In this document: one piece after another, positions 46,171-58,263 of the stretch
How the letters are laid out: each line of letters begins with the position of its first letter
Position numbering within the stretch: position 1 is the stretch's first letter
Source of the DNA: Calamus simplicifolius
Lineage: Eukaryota > Streptophyta > Magnoliopsida > Arecales > Arecaceae
Direction: 5' to 3'
NCBI GenBank assembly: GCA_900491605.1
Contig: UESW01004260.1
Coordinates: forward strand, 119,755 to 183,754
Length of the DNA: 64,000 nucleotides
Notes under the pieces: model-generated
Told to the model about the DNA's origin: nothing
What the model saw: the letters and a program-made list of their open reading frames with translations, nothing else
Databases searched by the model: none
Position numbers and translations under genes: made by a program

Positions 46171-49100
46171 TTCAGAGCGTAATATCTTCCGAGCCGTGCA
46201 TGACTTTGTCGTAGATACCATCACATCTCACCAACTGAGCTTTTGTAGGAGCGAAGGTTTTCTGCTGATCTTCTGGTTTATGTGGGTCTAAGCTGAGTTT
46301 CTTTAATTTAGTCTTTCTTTATAACTTGCTGTGTTCTAAAGATATGGGTGCAGTTCTGAGGAGTTGAGAAGAAAAGAACTAAATGCTTTGCAGCATAGGT
46401 GATGTATCATTCTGGTAGTAATTTTCAGCAGGTTTAATGTAAAAGAATAATTATATATAAAGAAAAATCCAAGCTTATGTTATTAATATATAAAAATATT
46501 TACAGTGATAGTTTGCAAACTGCTATCCCTCATCTTCGTTTTTATATTTATCAGCTCTCAAACTGCTTCAATGTTAGCTTCATTTAAAATCTTCTTACTT
46601 ATTGTTTAGATTGTTGATGTTTGGATAACTGCTATCAGCAGTAGGAGCAGAAGGCTTTTGGCAAAAGATTGTGCTTTTTTCTGATTTGTTCTTATTTCCC
46701 GACCACCTTACAGTGGGGAATATATTCTTCTTAAAGGTCTAACAGTTGTCATTGATTTCTTTTTTTTTTTAAGTCTAGTCGCGAATGAATCATATTCAGC
46801 AACTGGACATTCCAGATTATTTCTGTCAGTAGAGTAGGAAAAGAAGTTTATTGACAGACTTTCCTTTAGATAGCCCCATAACAAGCACTGACATTAATTG
46901 TCACATGACAGCTTTAATTCTATTTCTATCTTATAACTCCATGAGAGGGCATTTTTTGCTTTCTTTCTTTCTTTTTGATTCTCTTTACATTAAGATGGGG
47001 GGGGGGGGCAGGAGGGCCCATCAACTTTAATCCTTACCCAGATCCAAATTTTTTAGAGAGTGTGATATCTGAAAATGGAAAGAAACCACTCATCTGCTGA
47101 GCAAAGGGGTGTAGCCACTGCTGCAAGCCCCAGTTGCCTTGACAGAGATGTAATAAATCCGCTTGTGAACAGTCAATGAAAGGAGTTGAGCTTGAGTTAA
47201 ATCATGGAGGAAGAAAGGCTGCTAGTCTCAGCCCTCCAATGACATTTGTGAAGCAGCACAAGCTTTCTTGGCCTGGTGGCTATCACAAATCTCTGAAAAA
47301 AAAAATGATATGTAGATATATTTTTACATGAATATAAGAAATTGGTGTGAAGTGTTTTGATAGTAGGCATTGATTTAACTGTAAGTTATTAATGTATTGT
47401 TAGAGATGAAAGTAAATTAGATAAAGTTCAGTTTCATTTTTCTTATACAATTTATTCAAGTATAGGTATAAATTTAAGTATCCAACTAATATTTGTATCC
47501 ATATTCATATTTATCAAAAAAATAGATAAATACAGTAATGAAAAATAATTATCTAATCAGTAGTATTTGAATATTTAGATGTGCTTGTAATTCTGCTTAA
47601 TTTTATATAGTACTCTTGAAGTTTTAAAGAGAATAAGTAGTCATGTTAGCGTAGTATTGACTTGATTACCTTCTACTCTGTGAAATCATTGATTTGATGA
47701 TGAATTTAACTTTGTGATTTATATTATTTTTGTATTCATATTTTATTATCCAATTTTATCTGTATTCATTTAAAATAAATATGGTTATGAATTTAATATT
47801 CAATTAATATTGTATTTGTATTATATCTCCATTCATCAAACATAAATAGATGAAGATACATTGATATCTGATCAATGTCAACTTCACTTTATAGCTCGAC
47901 ATATTGTTGAATTCGTCGTTTACATCCATTATATCAAATTAAGGGTTGATTGAACTTGAGCATTGTTGGACTCTCCAAAAACATTCATGCAAAGTTGGAT
48001 ATTAGAAGCCAAACTATATTTTTGAAACCAAATATTCAAGTCATTTTTCATTGCTTCTACTTTTAAAACTTCTTGTTGCCAATGTTTAATTTAGAAATTA
48101 AACCTTCTACCTTCTCTTAAGAATATTTATTTTAGATTTTTTTTCTTATAAATGCACTTATCCATGTTATTATCAAAAACATGCTTTTTTTTTTTGAAAA
48201 AATATTTTTTCCCTTTAAAAGTTACAAAATATTTTTTTCCAATATTGAATATAACCGCATTGAGAGCTGCCCCTTTTATTTTTATTTTGTTTCAAAATTC
48301 TCTCTTTGCCATTTAGTGTTGTGCACATTTAATTGTGCATTAAGGAAATTAAGAATGCATGTTTAAAAGAAAATGCTAGAAGTTAAATTTTTTAAAAAAT
48401 ATATATTTTATAAATATTTTTGCTTTTTTTCCCTCACAATCATTTTCTTCTTTAAAATTAATGAAATACTTTTTTAAAAAAAAATCATGGCATTGTTGCT
48501 ATTGGCTTGGTAACTTCTTAATTAATCAACCCACCATATTTGACAACAAATTAATCTAACCCCTACTTCGTCATCACTATAATTGATTTTATCTTTTCAA
48601 AAAAAAAAAAAAAAAAACACGAGCCGCATAGCATTACTTTTCTTTATGCAATGCCAACCACAAAAAGGTTGAGGCGATAAGCCTCTTGTTTTATCTTTCC
48701 AAAGGCTCCTCTTAGCTCTTTAGCTGGAAAGTGCACTTAAAAAATTAAAAGTAATCATCTTTCTTCTTCTTTTCCCATTGACATCCCTTTCTCTCGCATT
48801 CATGAATTGAAGGGAAACCCTTTGCTTGTTTGGTGGATCCAATCGTCACCATCCTAGTGTTAGATTAAAGTATAAGAATCCAAACAAACCCGTCATCTAT
48901 GATAATTAATTATTATCTTGTCAGGTCGATTCCCACTGTCTCGCATACAATCCCATCATGCTGGCCATTCCTCAGGCCGGCATTGCTCCCTCCAAAGAAC
49001 TAGCTGTCACCATAAACAAGCACACAGATTCTACTAGCTGGTTGGTTTGGTTGGATTTTTTGTTGTATAAATTTTTATTAAAAATTATAAAGAATACTCA

Positions 49101-49750
49101 TGCAATCATGTTTAATGTGAAGAAAAAAAAGGTTTTACCCTTTCATAACTCTTTGCAATCCAGTAAGAAATAGTATAAAATATGAATACGAGGACCATTT
49201 TACCTCAAGTGTGTGATTGATGGTTTGAAAAGGATAAAGAAAGATGCATTGGATTACAATTGATCATAATGTATTACAATTCTGAATGGGATTTTGGATT
49301 TCAAATACCTTCTAATACAAAATTCAGATCTCAAGTGAAATTAAAATTCAATTTTAATTTCATATAAATAAATTAGGATATATAGCAATTCTGATATGAG
49401 GATCATCTTATCTCAAGTGATTTGATGTTTTAAAAAGAGGTGAAAGGAAGCTGTGTTGGGTATAATCGGACAGAATATATTTGTAATTTTAAATAAAATT
49501 TTGGATTCTAAATATTTTTTGATACAAAATCCACATCCGATTGAATTATACTTCCGTATCAACAAATGCATAGATATTCCTACAAACTCAAACATATACT
49601 TATATCATTTGTTAATATAATATTTTTTAATTATATATGTATATATATATGTGTGTGTGTGTATGTGTGTGCTGCATTAGGTAACTGACAGTCAGCGTAA
49701 AACTTCGTTAATCCCTTAAAATATGAATCTACTAAATTAAACTATGCAAA
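46171..49750. other. AT-rich intergenic DNA
   Basis: No gene is supported. It contains a G13 run (about 46998-47009), poly-A/T tracts, a roughly 185-bp diverged direct duplication (about 49185-49345 and 49396-49550, both starting near gaggaccattttacctcaag), and a (TA)n-(TG)n microsatellite (about 49635-49672). Confidence 0.4.
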
Positions 49751-52700
49751 GGGCTTGGATATCTCCGTTAAGAGACGGTTACATCTACCTCCGAATTGCA
49801 AGGAGCGCTGCATCGGCTCCCAGATGCGATGATAAATAAGCAAGGATTCCTGCACTACGGATGAGTGCGGATAAAAAAATAAATATAAATGAGCAAGTTA
49901 GTCCATGATAGTCAGTTTAAAATAGCAACTTGGAACATAGAAACACTAACATGTAAAGCTATAGAGGTAGTGAACACTTTGATTAGAAGAAAAGTAAATA
50001 TAATATGCTTACATAAGATTAAATGGATAGATGAAAGATCTAGAGAAATAGAGAATATAGGATACAACTCAACTCAACTCATTTACGCCTTTTTCCAACT
50101 ACATGGGGTCGACTACATGAATCTGCTTCCTCCACTATGCTTTATTCAGGACCAAGTCAACATTTAAATTACAAATAGTTATATCTTTTTTAATTATTTT
50201 TATCCATGTTAGTTTAGGTCTTCCTCTACCTCTATCCTTATTATGAATTGTTAAAAAAATCACTCTTTCTAACTTAGAGCATTTAAAGGTCTACGTTATA
50301 TATGTCCAAACCACCATGATCAATTTTCGCTCATTTTAATATAAATTATATTACATTGGAAAATATAAAAATAGAATGGAGTAGAAATAATTGTAAAAAG
50401 AATTTTAAGAAATATATTGTTAAGGTAACTAGAAAAGGAGATCAGATTATATCACTAAAACTTATAATTAAGAATAATATATTAACATAATTAGTGCATA
50501 TGCACCACAAGTATGATTAGACCAACAAATTAAGATATAATTTTGGAAAGACATAGATGAAGTAATGCAAGAAATACCACAAAGAGAAAAGATGTATTGG
50601 AAGAAGATTTTAATTGACATGTGGGTAAATAGATGGATAGATATGAAACGGTACATGGAGGATATAAATTTGGAGATAGGAATGAAGCCGGCGTGAGTTA
50701 TTAGATTTTGCAGTGGTGTATGATCTAACAATAGCAAATATTTGTTTCAAAAAGAGAGATGAATACTTAATAACATTTAAAAATAGATCTAATAAAAGTT
50801 AAATAATTTTTTTCTTAACTAAGAAGATAGATAAAATAACATGTAAAAACTATAAAGTTATTCCAGAAGAAAGTTTAACTTCACAACATGGGATAATGGT
50901 AGCAGATATATGGATAAAAATAAAATCTAAAGTAAAACGTAAAACTATTAATCTAAAAATTAAATGGTAAATTTGAAAAAAGAAAAACTAGAATTATTTA
51001 AAGAAAAATTAGTAAGAGAAATGACTATGAATATAAATAGTGATCCAAATTTAATATGAGAAAAGGTAACTAAATGCATAAAAAATATGGCAAAAAAAGT
51101 TCTAGAAGAATCAAAAGGAGTAGGAGTAGTAAGAAAAGAAACTTAGTGGTGAAACAAGGAAGTTCAAGTTACCATCAAATTTAAAAGGATAAACTATAAA
51201 ATTTGACAAGAGGTTAGGGATGAAGAAAGTCTTAAAAAGTATAGGGATGCAAAGAAAGAAACTAAAAACTTAAAGCCTATGATGATTTATATAATAGACT
51301 AGATATGAAAGAAGGTGAAAAGACTATATAAACTAGTAAAACTAAGAGAAAAGAAAATAAAAGATCTTGACTATATTAAATGTATTAAGGATGAAGATGA
51401 AAGAGTCTTAGTAAAAGAAGAAGAGATAAAAAAATGATGAAAAGGTTATTTTAAAAAATTATTAAATAAAAATAATTTAGTAAATTTAAGGGTAAAAGGA
51501 TGTGATAACCTAGGAGTAATAAATGAACATAATTTTTTTTCATCGATTTAGTATGCTTAAGGTTAAAAAGGCTTTGAGTAAAATAAAAAATGCAAAGGCA
51601 TTAGGACTAGATGTGATCCCTATTAAGGTTTGAAAAGGCTTAGAAGAAATTGGAATCATATGGTTAACCAATTTATTTAACAGGATTGTAGCAACTAAAA
51701 GAATGCCGGATGATTGAAAAAAAAGTATATTAACACCTATATACAAAAATAAAGGAGATATTTAAAAATATGCAAATTATAGAGGGATTAAGCTAATGAG
51801 TCATACAATGAAATAATGGGAGAGAGTAATAGAGAATTGAATAAGAGCTAAAACTGGTGTCAAATAATCAATTTAGATTTATGCCTGAAAGATTGACCAT
51901 GAAAGCTATTTATTTATTAAGAAGATTGATGGAAAGATATAGGGAAAAGATAAAAAAAAGACCTTCATATGGTCTTTATTGATTTAGAGAAAGCATATGA
52001 TAGAATACCTAGAGATATAATATGGTGGGTTTTAGAGAAAAAAAGTTACCAAAAGGTACATAGAATTGATAAAAGATATGTATGATAGAGCAATAACTAT
52101 TGTTAAACAACAATAGGAGAAACTAGTGAGTTTTCAATTACTGTAGGTTTACATCAAAGATCTTCCTTAAGTTCATATCTTTTTGTATTAGTTATGGATG
52201 AATTAACCAAACATATTCAAAATGATATCCCATGATATATATTATTTGCATATGATATAGTGTTAAATGATGAAACTAAATCTGGAGTAAATGCTAAGCT
52301 AGAAATTTGGAGAGAGGCTTTAGAATCTAAAGGTTTTAAGATTAGTAAAACTAAAACTGAATACATGAAATGTAATTTTAGTAGGAGTAAAAATACAAAT
52401 AAAGAAATGGTGGAGATTGCAAGCCAAGAGATATCAAGGAATGAAAATTTTAGGTATTTAGAATCAATTATCCAGCAAGAAGGTGAAATAGGTAAAGATG
52501 TGAATAATAGAGTTAAAGTAGGATGGATTAAGTAGAGGAGTGCTTCGGAGTATTATATGATTGATGCATTTCATTAAAATTTAAAAAATAAATTTATAAA
52601 ACCGCTATTAGACCAAGTATGCTATATGAAACAGAGTGTTAGGTAATATTAAAATAACATGTGAATTAATTAAGTGTAAAAGAAATGCATATGTTAAGAT

Positions 52701-53045
52701 GGATATGTGATAAAACTTTAAAAAGATAGAATTAGAAATAAATATATAAGAGAAATGATAGGAGTAGCCCGAATTAAAAATAAAATAAGAGAAAATCGAT
52801 TGCGGTAGTTTGGACATATACAACATAGACTTTTAGATACTTCATTTAGAAAGAGTGATCTTTTAATAATCCATGGTAAGGATAGAGATAGAGGTAGACC
52901 TAAACTAACATGAATAAGCATAATTTAAAAAGATATAATTATTTATAATTTGAATGTTGACTTGGTCCTGAATAGAGCAGGATAAGGAAGCAGATTCATG
53001 TAGCCGACCCCATGTAGTTGAGAAAAGGCTTAGTTGAGTTGAGTT
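49750..53045 (+). mobile_element. RTE-clade LINE, decayed, near full length
   Basis: The endonuclease start KIATWNIETLTCKAIEVVN and NIICLHKIKWIDERSREIEN is readable at 49919-50067. After an inverted insertion the endonuclease resumes (IISAYAPQV, FWKDIDEVMQEIPQREKM, 50485-50600). Reverse transcriptase segments follow with many stops: NAKALGLDVIPIKV, WLTNLFNRIVATKRMPDD and NYRGIKLMSHTMK (51580-51815), YILFAYDIVLND where FADD has become FAYD (52230), and an open 91-codon stretch (52260-52535). The 3' end is the RTE tail catgtagttgagaaaaggct with gttgagttgag. Clearly inactive. Confidence 0.85.
50068..50345 (-). mobile_element. Inverted RTE 3' fragment nested in RTE LINE
   Basis: It begins caactcaactcaactcattt and ccaactacatggggtcgact, the reverse complement of the RTE tail. 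It then runs back into reverse-complement coding sequence (gtcttcctctacctctatcc equals the ggtagaggtaga segment of other copies). It interrupts the endonuclease directly after NIGY. Confidence 0.8.
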
Positions 53046-53434
53046 TATATACACATGTGTGTGTTAAATACATAAATTTTATAGAGTTTTAATTAAGATT
53101 CATTGTTCTAATATCAAATCCTATATGAGTAATATATTAATATAACATCAATGCATTCAATATCTTGATTGATTTAACGTATTATGGCTTGATATGTATT
53201 AGTATTAAATTTTAATTAAATATATGTATCATAAGCTTAATATAAGATGATCTTGTCTAACATATTATATATTAATGTATATGTGTGTTTTTTTTAGAAA
53301 AGAAGCATAGCACAGTCGAAGTCTATACTTATTTATGAAAAAAAAAAGATTTTGCTGTATCATGTGAGATGATTGATGTTCGGTACATGTACATGCGCAT
53401 ATAAAAAAATAAAAAATTTTTTTAGCATGCATTC
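53046..53434. other. AT-rich spacer before gypsy element
   Basis: No gene; mostly A/T with short poly-A runs. It ends agcatgcattc at the gypsy 5' LTR. Confidence 0.4.
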
Positions 53435-53469
53435 TGATGGAGCCAGTTGATCCCATGGAGAATAAAAAA

Positions 53470-55090
53470 ATTTGGATGGCCTCAAAGGCCGACAGCTCCA
53501 AGACCGGCACCTCCAAGGCCGGCACCTCGAAGATCGTCGGCCCTAAAGGCCGACGGCTCCAAGATCGATGGCCCCAAAGGCCGACACCCGACACCCGACG
53601 GCCCTAAAGCCAACACCCGATGGCCCCAAAGGCCGACGCCCAACGGCCCCAAAGGCCAACATCTCCAAGACCGACGGCCCCAAAGGCCGACCCCGACACC
53701 CGACGGCCCCAAAGGCCGACGCCCAATGGCCCCAAAGGCCGATGGCTCCAAGACCGATGGCCCCAAAGGCCGACACCGACACCCGACGGTCCCAAAGGCC
53801 GACATCTCCAAGACCGATGGCCCCAAAGGCCGACGCCCGACGGCCCCAAAGGCCGACATCTTCAAGACCGATGGCCCCAAAGGCCGACACCCAACACCCG
53901 ACGGTACCCGACGGCCCCAAAGGCCGACATCTCCAAGACCGGCACCCCCAAGGCCAGCACCTCCAAGGCCGACAGCTCCATCGGGTCGAAGAACACGCGA
54001 GCCAATTCCTTGGCAATTGGGCTTAACACGGCTTACCCCGACTCCCGTGTCGGTTGCGGCCCATCTCGACATCCGTGTCGCCAGGGCCCATCCGACTTCG
54101 GCGTCGGCCATGGCCCATCTCGACATCCATGTCGGCCAGGGCCCATCCCGACTTCGGCGTCGGCCATGGCCCATCTCGACATCCATGTCGGCCAGGGCCC
54201 ATCCGACTTCGGCGTCGGCCATGGCCCATCTCGACATCCGTGTCGACCAGGGCCCATCCCGACTTCGGCGTCAGCCATGGCCCATCTCAACATCCGTGTT
54301 GGTCAGGGCCCATCCTGACTTCGGCATCGGCCATGGCCCATCTCGACATCATGTCGGCCAGGGCCCATCCCGACCTCGGCATCGGCCATGCCCCATCTCG
54401 ACACCCGTGTCGGCCAGGGCCCATCCCGAACTCGGCCCCGACACTTCCTCCGCCTCTCCAGTTCCGCCGAGTCGGCCAAGGCCATCCCCGGCCAGCCCGA
54501 CTCGGCCCCGCCATCTCCAAGCTAGCCGGCCCCGGCGTGTTCAAGCTAGGCGGCCCCGGCACTTCCCAGCCGGCCATGGCATGTCCAAGCTAGCCGGCCC
54601 CGGCACTTCCCCAGGCGGCCCTGGCATCTTCCCAGCCGGCCCCGGCGTGTCCAAGCTAGCCGGCCCCGGCACTTCCCAGCCGGCCACGGCGTGTCCAAGC
54701 TAGCCGGCCCCGGCACCTCCCAGGCGGCCCCGGCATCTTCCCAGCCGGCCCCTACTTCTCCAAGCAGGTCGGCCCCGACACTTCTTCCGCGTCTCTAGTC
54801 CCGCCGAGTCGGCCAAGGCCATCCCAGGCCGGTCCGACTCGGCCCCGGCGTCTCCAGCTCCGCCGAGTCAGCCAAGGCCATCCCCGGCAAGCCCGACTCG
54901 GCCCCGGCATCTCCAGCTCCGCCGAGTCGGCCCGACTCGGCCCCGGCGTCTCCAGTCCCGTCGAGTCGGCCAAGGCCATCCCAGGCCGGCCCGACTCGGC
55001 CCTGGCGTCTCCAGTCCCCACCGAGTCGGCCAAGGCCATCCCAGGCCAGCCCGACTTGGCCCCGGTGTCTCCGAGTCCGTCGAGTCAGCC
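53470..55090 (+). repeat. Four minisatellites in gypsy 5' LTR
   Basis: In order: ggccccaaaggccgac-based short repeat (53470-53990); a 56-57-bp unit with cccatctcgacatccgtgtc and gacttcggcgtcggccat (54045-54440, about seven copies); a 44-45-bp unit with caagctagccggccccggc (54515-54760); and a 58-bp unit with gagtcggccaaggccatccc (54790-55090). The 3' LTR carries the same four in the same order with different copy numbers. Long open frames across them are artefacts. Confidence 0.88.
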
Positions 55091-55370
55091 CCGCCCCGGC
55101 ACTGCCTTGCCAATGGGACGGGCCCCAGCCATCTCGGGTCGACCCAGCTCGGCCCTGATAAGACTGGATTCCCCAGTTCCCACCAGATCAGCCCCAGCGG
55201 TTCAAGAAACCGCCTCCCTGACGTGCGCCGCCCGAAAACACCAGACGTGCGCTGCCCGACAGCCCCACTGGCTGATGGGACGTAGCCCACTAACAAGCCC
55301 AGATTCACGCAAGGGCTCAGCAGATCTTCTGACTCACGCAATCCCACGTGATCATGCCAGGATCAACCCC

Positions 55371-55378
55371 TATAAAAA
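55371..55378 (+). promoter_or_regulatory. 5' LTR TATA box
   Basis: TATAAAAA with G-box CACGTG 20 bp upstream. The same arrangement occurs at 2227-2259; in the 3' LTR (60004) the TATA box is kept but the G-box has become CATATG. Confidence 0.65.
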
Positions 55379-55655
55379 GGTGAATCCACTCACCAAACAG
55401 GTAGGCACGATAACCCCCAAAATCGCCATCTAAACTCTAAAAAGGATTCCTCCTCGGAGACCCCTCTTTTCCACACAAAACAGGGCTCACTCGAGCCCTT
55501 CTTCAGCTGTGACCTCAGTCACTAACTTGGCCGTCGGAGGGTCCCGCCGGAGCCCCCTCCGGCCCCGGGACTTCCTTTGCAGGCAACCCGGCGAAGCAAG
55601 GATTCGAGAGCGCCTCCGTTCCCGACGTCCAGGAGAGGTGATCGAGCGTCATCAG

Positions 55656-55675
55656 ATTGGCGCGCCAGGAAGGGG
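55656..55675 (+). other. Gypsy primer-binding site
   Basis: TTGGCGCGCCAGGAAGGGG two bases after the LTR end; the same type occurs in reverse at 8612 and 10465. Confidence 0.8.
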
Positions 55676-55744
55676 GGCATAAGAAAAAGTAGCGAACGTT
55701 CTCCCCGAGCTACATCTTTCGTCCCCTCTCTTCTTCAAGAAGCC

Positions 55745-57305
55745 ATGGTGGTGACTCGAGCCCAGGACGCCTCCATCAGCTGCCCAGCGGGGTTTCTCCC
55801 CGCCAACTCGACAGCAGGAGGCCAATCCCCCTGCTGCCGACCCTCGGTCGCCTGCCCGCTGCCGGAGCCGCTTTCCAAACAGCGGAGCAGCTGGCAACTC
55901 TCTCCCAGCAAGTCCAGAATCTCACCGCCATGATCCACGGGCTCCAGCAACAACAGTCCGTGGCCACCCAGCATCAAACTGCTCCCTCGCCAGTCAGCAG
56001 TCGGCAAGGGGAGGCTCCCCGGCGGGAGGCCGGTCGGCGAGAGACCGGCCGACGTCAGGCTTCCCCCAGGAAGCCTCGCGCGAGCCCTCCAAGCGGCCGC
56101 GGTCCCCTGACCACGGCCCAAACGAGTTCCTCCCAAGCCACATCATCACGAGGAACCCAGGCGGAAGTCCCGACTTCCGTCTCCATCTCCTTCTGCCTCC
56201 TCTTCTTCTTCTTCCTCCGAGCCATCTCGGAGGGCCCCGACGATCAACCACCGGCGGAGGAACGCCTAGAGGAGTACAACCGGCACCTCGACGAGCTCGC
56301 CAAGAAGATCAACCATCAGCCGGAGGAAGAGTTCGACAATCGTCCTCCCTACACTCGCCGCATACAGGAGGAACCGGTTCCCTCGAGGTTCGCTTCCCCC
56401 AGGTGGACCCGTACGACGGTACGACCGACCCCCTCGACCACTTCGAAAGTTACAAGGCTATGATGCAAATCCAGGGCACCCCAGACGCCCTCCTCTGCAA
56501 GGCCTTCCCCGCAACTCTGCGGAGGGCCGCATGTGCATGGCACTCACGCCTGCCCCCTCACAGCATCGACTCCTTCGGGAGTTGGAGAGGGCATTTTTGG
56601 CCCACTTTGACGCCTGCCGCCGATCCCAAGGGTGGCAGACAGCCTCTTCTCCGTCTGCAGAAGGAAGGAGAGTCACTGCGGGACTTCGTGTCCCGATTCA
56701 AAACCGCCGCCCTCGAGGTCTACCATCTCGACGATGCGGTGGCCTCCCTAGCGCTGAAGCGGGGACTCCTTCCGTCCCGCTTCACCTTCTCCCTAAGAAG
56801 CCCCCAAGCTCTTATTCCGACCTCCTCCTCGGGCCCAGAAGTACATCCGCGCCAACGAGGCTGACTCGTCCAGAAGGGAAGCCGGCAGGAGTTCCAATAA
56901 GAAGCCAACACCCACGAACCAGCTGAGGGACGATCCAGGCAGCCCGAGCCGCCCAGTCGCTTTGACCAACGGCCCCAGGCGCTGGTTCCTAAGGGGCGGT
57001 TTACTCCTCTCATGGCTCCGATCTCCCACATCCTGCTAGAGATTGAGGAGGAGCCTTACTTTCAACGCCCACGTCCCCTAAAGTCAATAAACCCCCGCAG
57101 CAAAGAGCTTTACTGCCGGTATCACCAAGACTATGGGCATGACACCGAAGATTGCCGCCAGTTGAAGAAGGCCATTGAAAAGTTTGTCCAGCAGGGCCAC
57201 TTGGGCAGGTTCGTTCGAGGAAACCTCGCGGCCCCAGGTGCGTCGGCACCTCCAGCGCCTCAGATTTGCCTCAACAATGCCCCAACGGAAGGAACAATAG
57301 CATGA
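55745..57305 (+). pseudogene. Gypsy (Tat-like) gag, frameshifted, no pol
   Basis: It starts MVVTRAQDASISC (55745). A helix-forming segment reads MIHGLQQQQSVATQHQT (55930) and RLEEYNRHLDELAKKINHQP. The capsid-like gag domain carries DPYDGTTDPLDHFESYKAMM (56403), FLAHFDACRRSQ in a slipped frame (56593), and KEGESLRDFVSRFKTAALEV (56666-56725). The C-terminal part reads YCRYHQDYGHDTEDC, a Cys-His cluster typical of Tat-lineage Gag, followed by RQLKKAIEKFVQQGHLGRFV (57114-57215). At least four frame changes make it inactive. No protease, RT or integrase follows: 58263 is reached after under 1 kb of repeat-rich DNA. Confidence 0.8.
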
Positions 57306-57484
57306 CCTCATGAGGGGCGAGCAGCAGCTCGGGGAGCCGACGGAAGGAAGCAAGCTGGCATCAAAATGGGAAGCTTCTCCCCCGCATTCGGAATGCGGAC
57401 GGTATTATCAGTAGCTTGCCGATTCTTTAATAAAGTATTATTCAGAATATCCTTGTCTTATCATGCTCTTGGGATGAGTATATT

Positions 57485-57960
57485 TCTTAGACAGAGACCG
57501 GCTCCGCGTCTCCGCGTCGGCACCAAAGACCATCTCCGCATCGGCACAAAGACCAACTCCGCGTCGGCAAAGACCAACTCCGCATCGGCGCCAAAGACCG
57601 ACTCCGCGGCACCAAAGATCGACTCTGCGTCGGCACCAAAGACCAACTGGCAACAAAGACCAACTCCGCGTCCGCGTCGGCGAAAAAAGACCGCTCCGCG
57701 TCGGCGCCAGAGAAAAGACCTCCGCATCGGCGCCAAGGACCGACTCCGCATCGGCACCAAAGACCGGCTCCGCGTCGGCACCAAAGACCCGCGAAGGCAA
57801 ATAGCTGCGAAAAAAGCTAAGTATACTACACTGAGAAAAGGTTTCTTTTCATTAGTATCTGAATGCGTTACAGGAAAACCACCAAAGACCGACTCCGTGT
57901 CGGCACAAAGACCAACTCCGCATCGGCACCAAAGACTAAGACCGGCTCCGTGTCGGCACC
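57485..57960 (+). repeat. 24-bp minisatellite in gypsy 3' untranslated region
   Basis: Imperfect copies of ggcaccaaagaccgactccg plus cgtc, 24 bp each, interrupted by a unique block at about 57785-57885. It lies between gag and the polypurine tract, the position of the 141-bp and 48-bp arrays in the sister elements. Confidence 0.85.
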
Positions 57961-58244
57961 CTCAAGCTCAAGACCTGCGGATTCCAATCAACAGAGTTTC
58001 CTGGGGGGCAGACCAACCCTGCAGAAGGAGACCAATTTCTTTAAAGAAAAGGAACCTGACGACTCCCAGCTCTCAGGTCACCCTCCGGGGTTCAAAAGAC
58101 TTCCAGACTCCGCGTTGGGAGAGGATTACTAGCCGCCCTCAGCTAGCCAGAGAAGGCACGCAGATGTCCATCCAAGGCAGCGCAAGATGCCAAGGTAAAA
58201 GTTCTACACTCCTTTCGCTTAGCCGATGCAGAGCACGCAAGCTC

Positions 58245-58263
58245 AAGGAGTGTGGGGGGCATT
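58245..58263 (+). other. Gypsy polypurine tract
   Basis: aaggagtgtggggggcatt directly before the 3' LTR; identical to 822-840. Confidence 0.85.

Larger units (their letters stand above)
53435..55654 (+). mobile_element. 5' LTR of gag-only gypsy element (2220 bp)
   Basis: TGATGGAGCCAGTTGATCC to GATCGAGCGTCATCA, directly followed by the PBS. U3 is almost entirely minisatellite. The promoter region has CACGTG (55345-55350) and TATAAAAA (55371-55378). R/U5 contains ggccgtcggagggtcccgcc. It pairs with the 3' LTR at 58264-60266 and resembles the LTR at 841-2524. Confidence 0.9.

Noticed and set aside
53447..54703. 418-codon open frame rich in DGPKG-type repeats
   Set aside because: Translation of LTR minisatellites; no domain, and equivalent frames exist on the other strand and in the 3' LTR.
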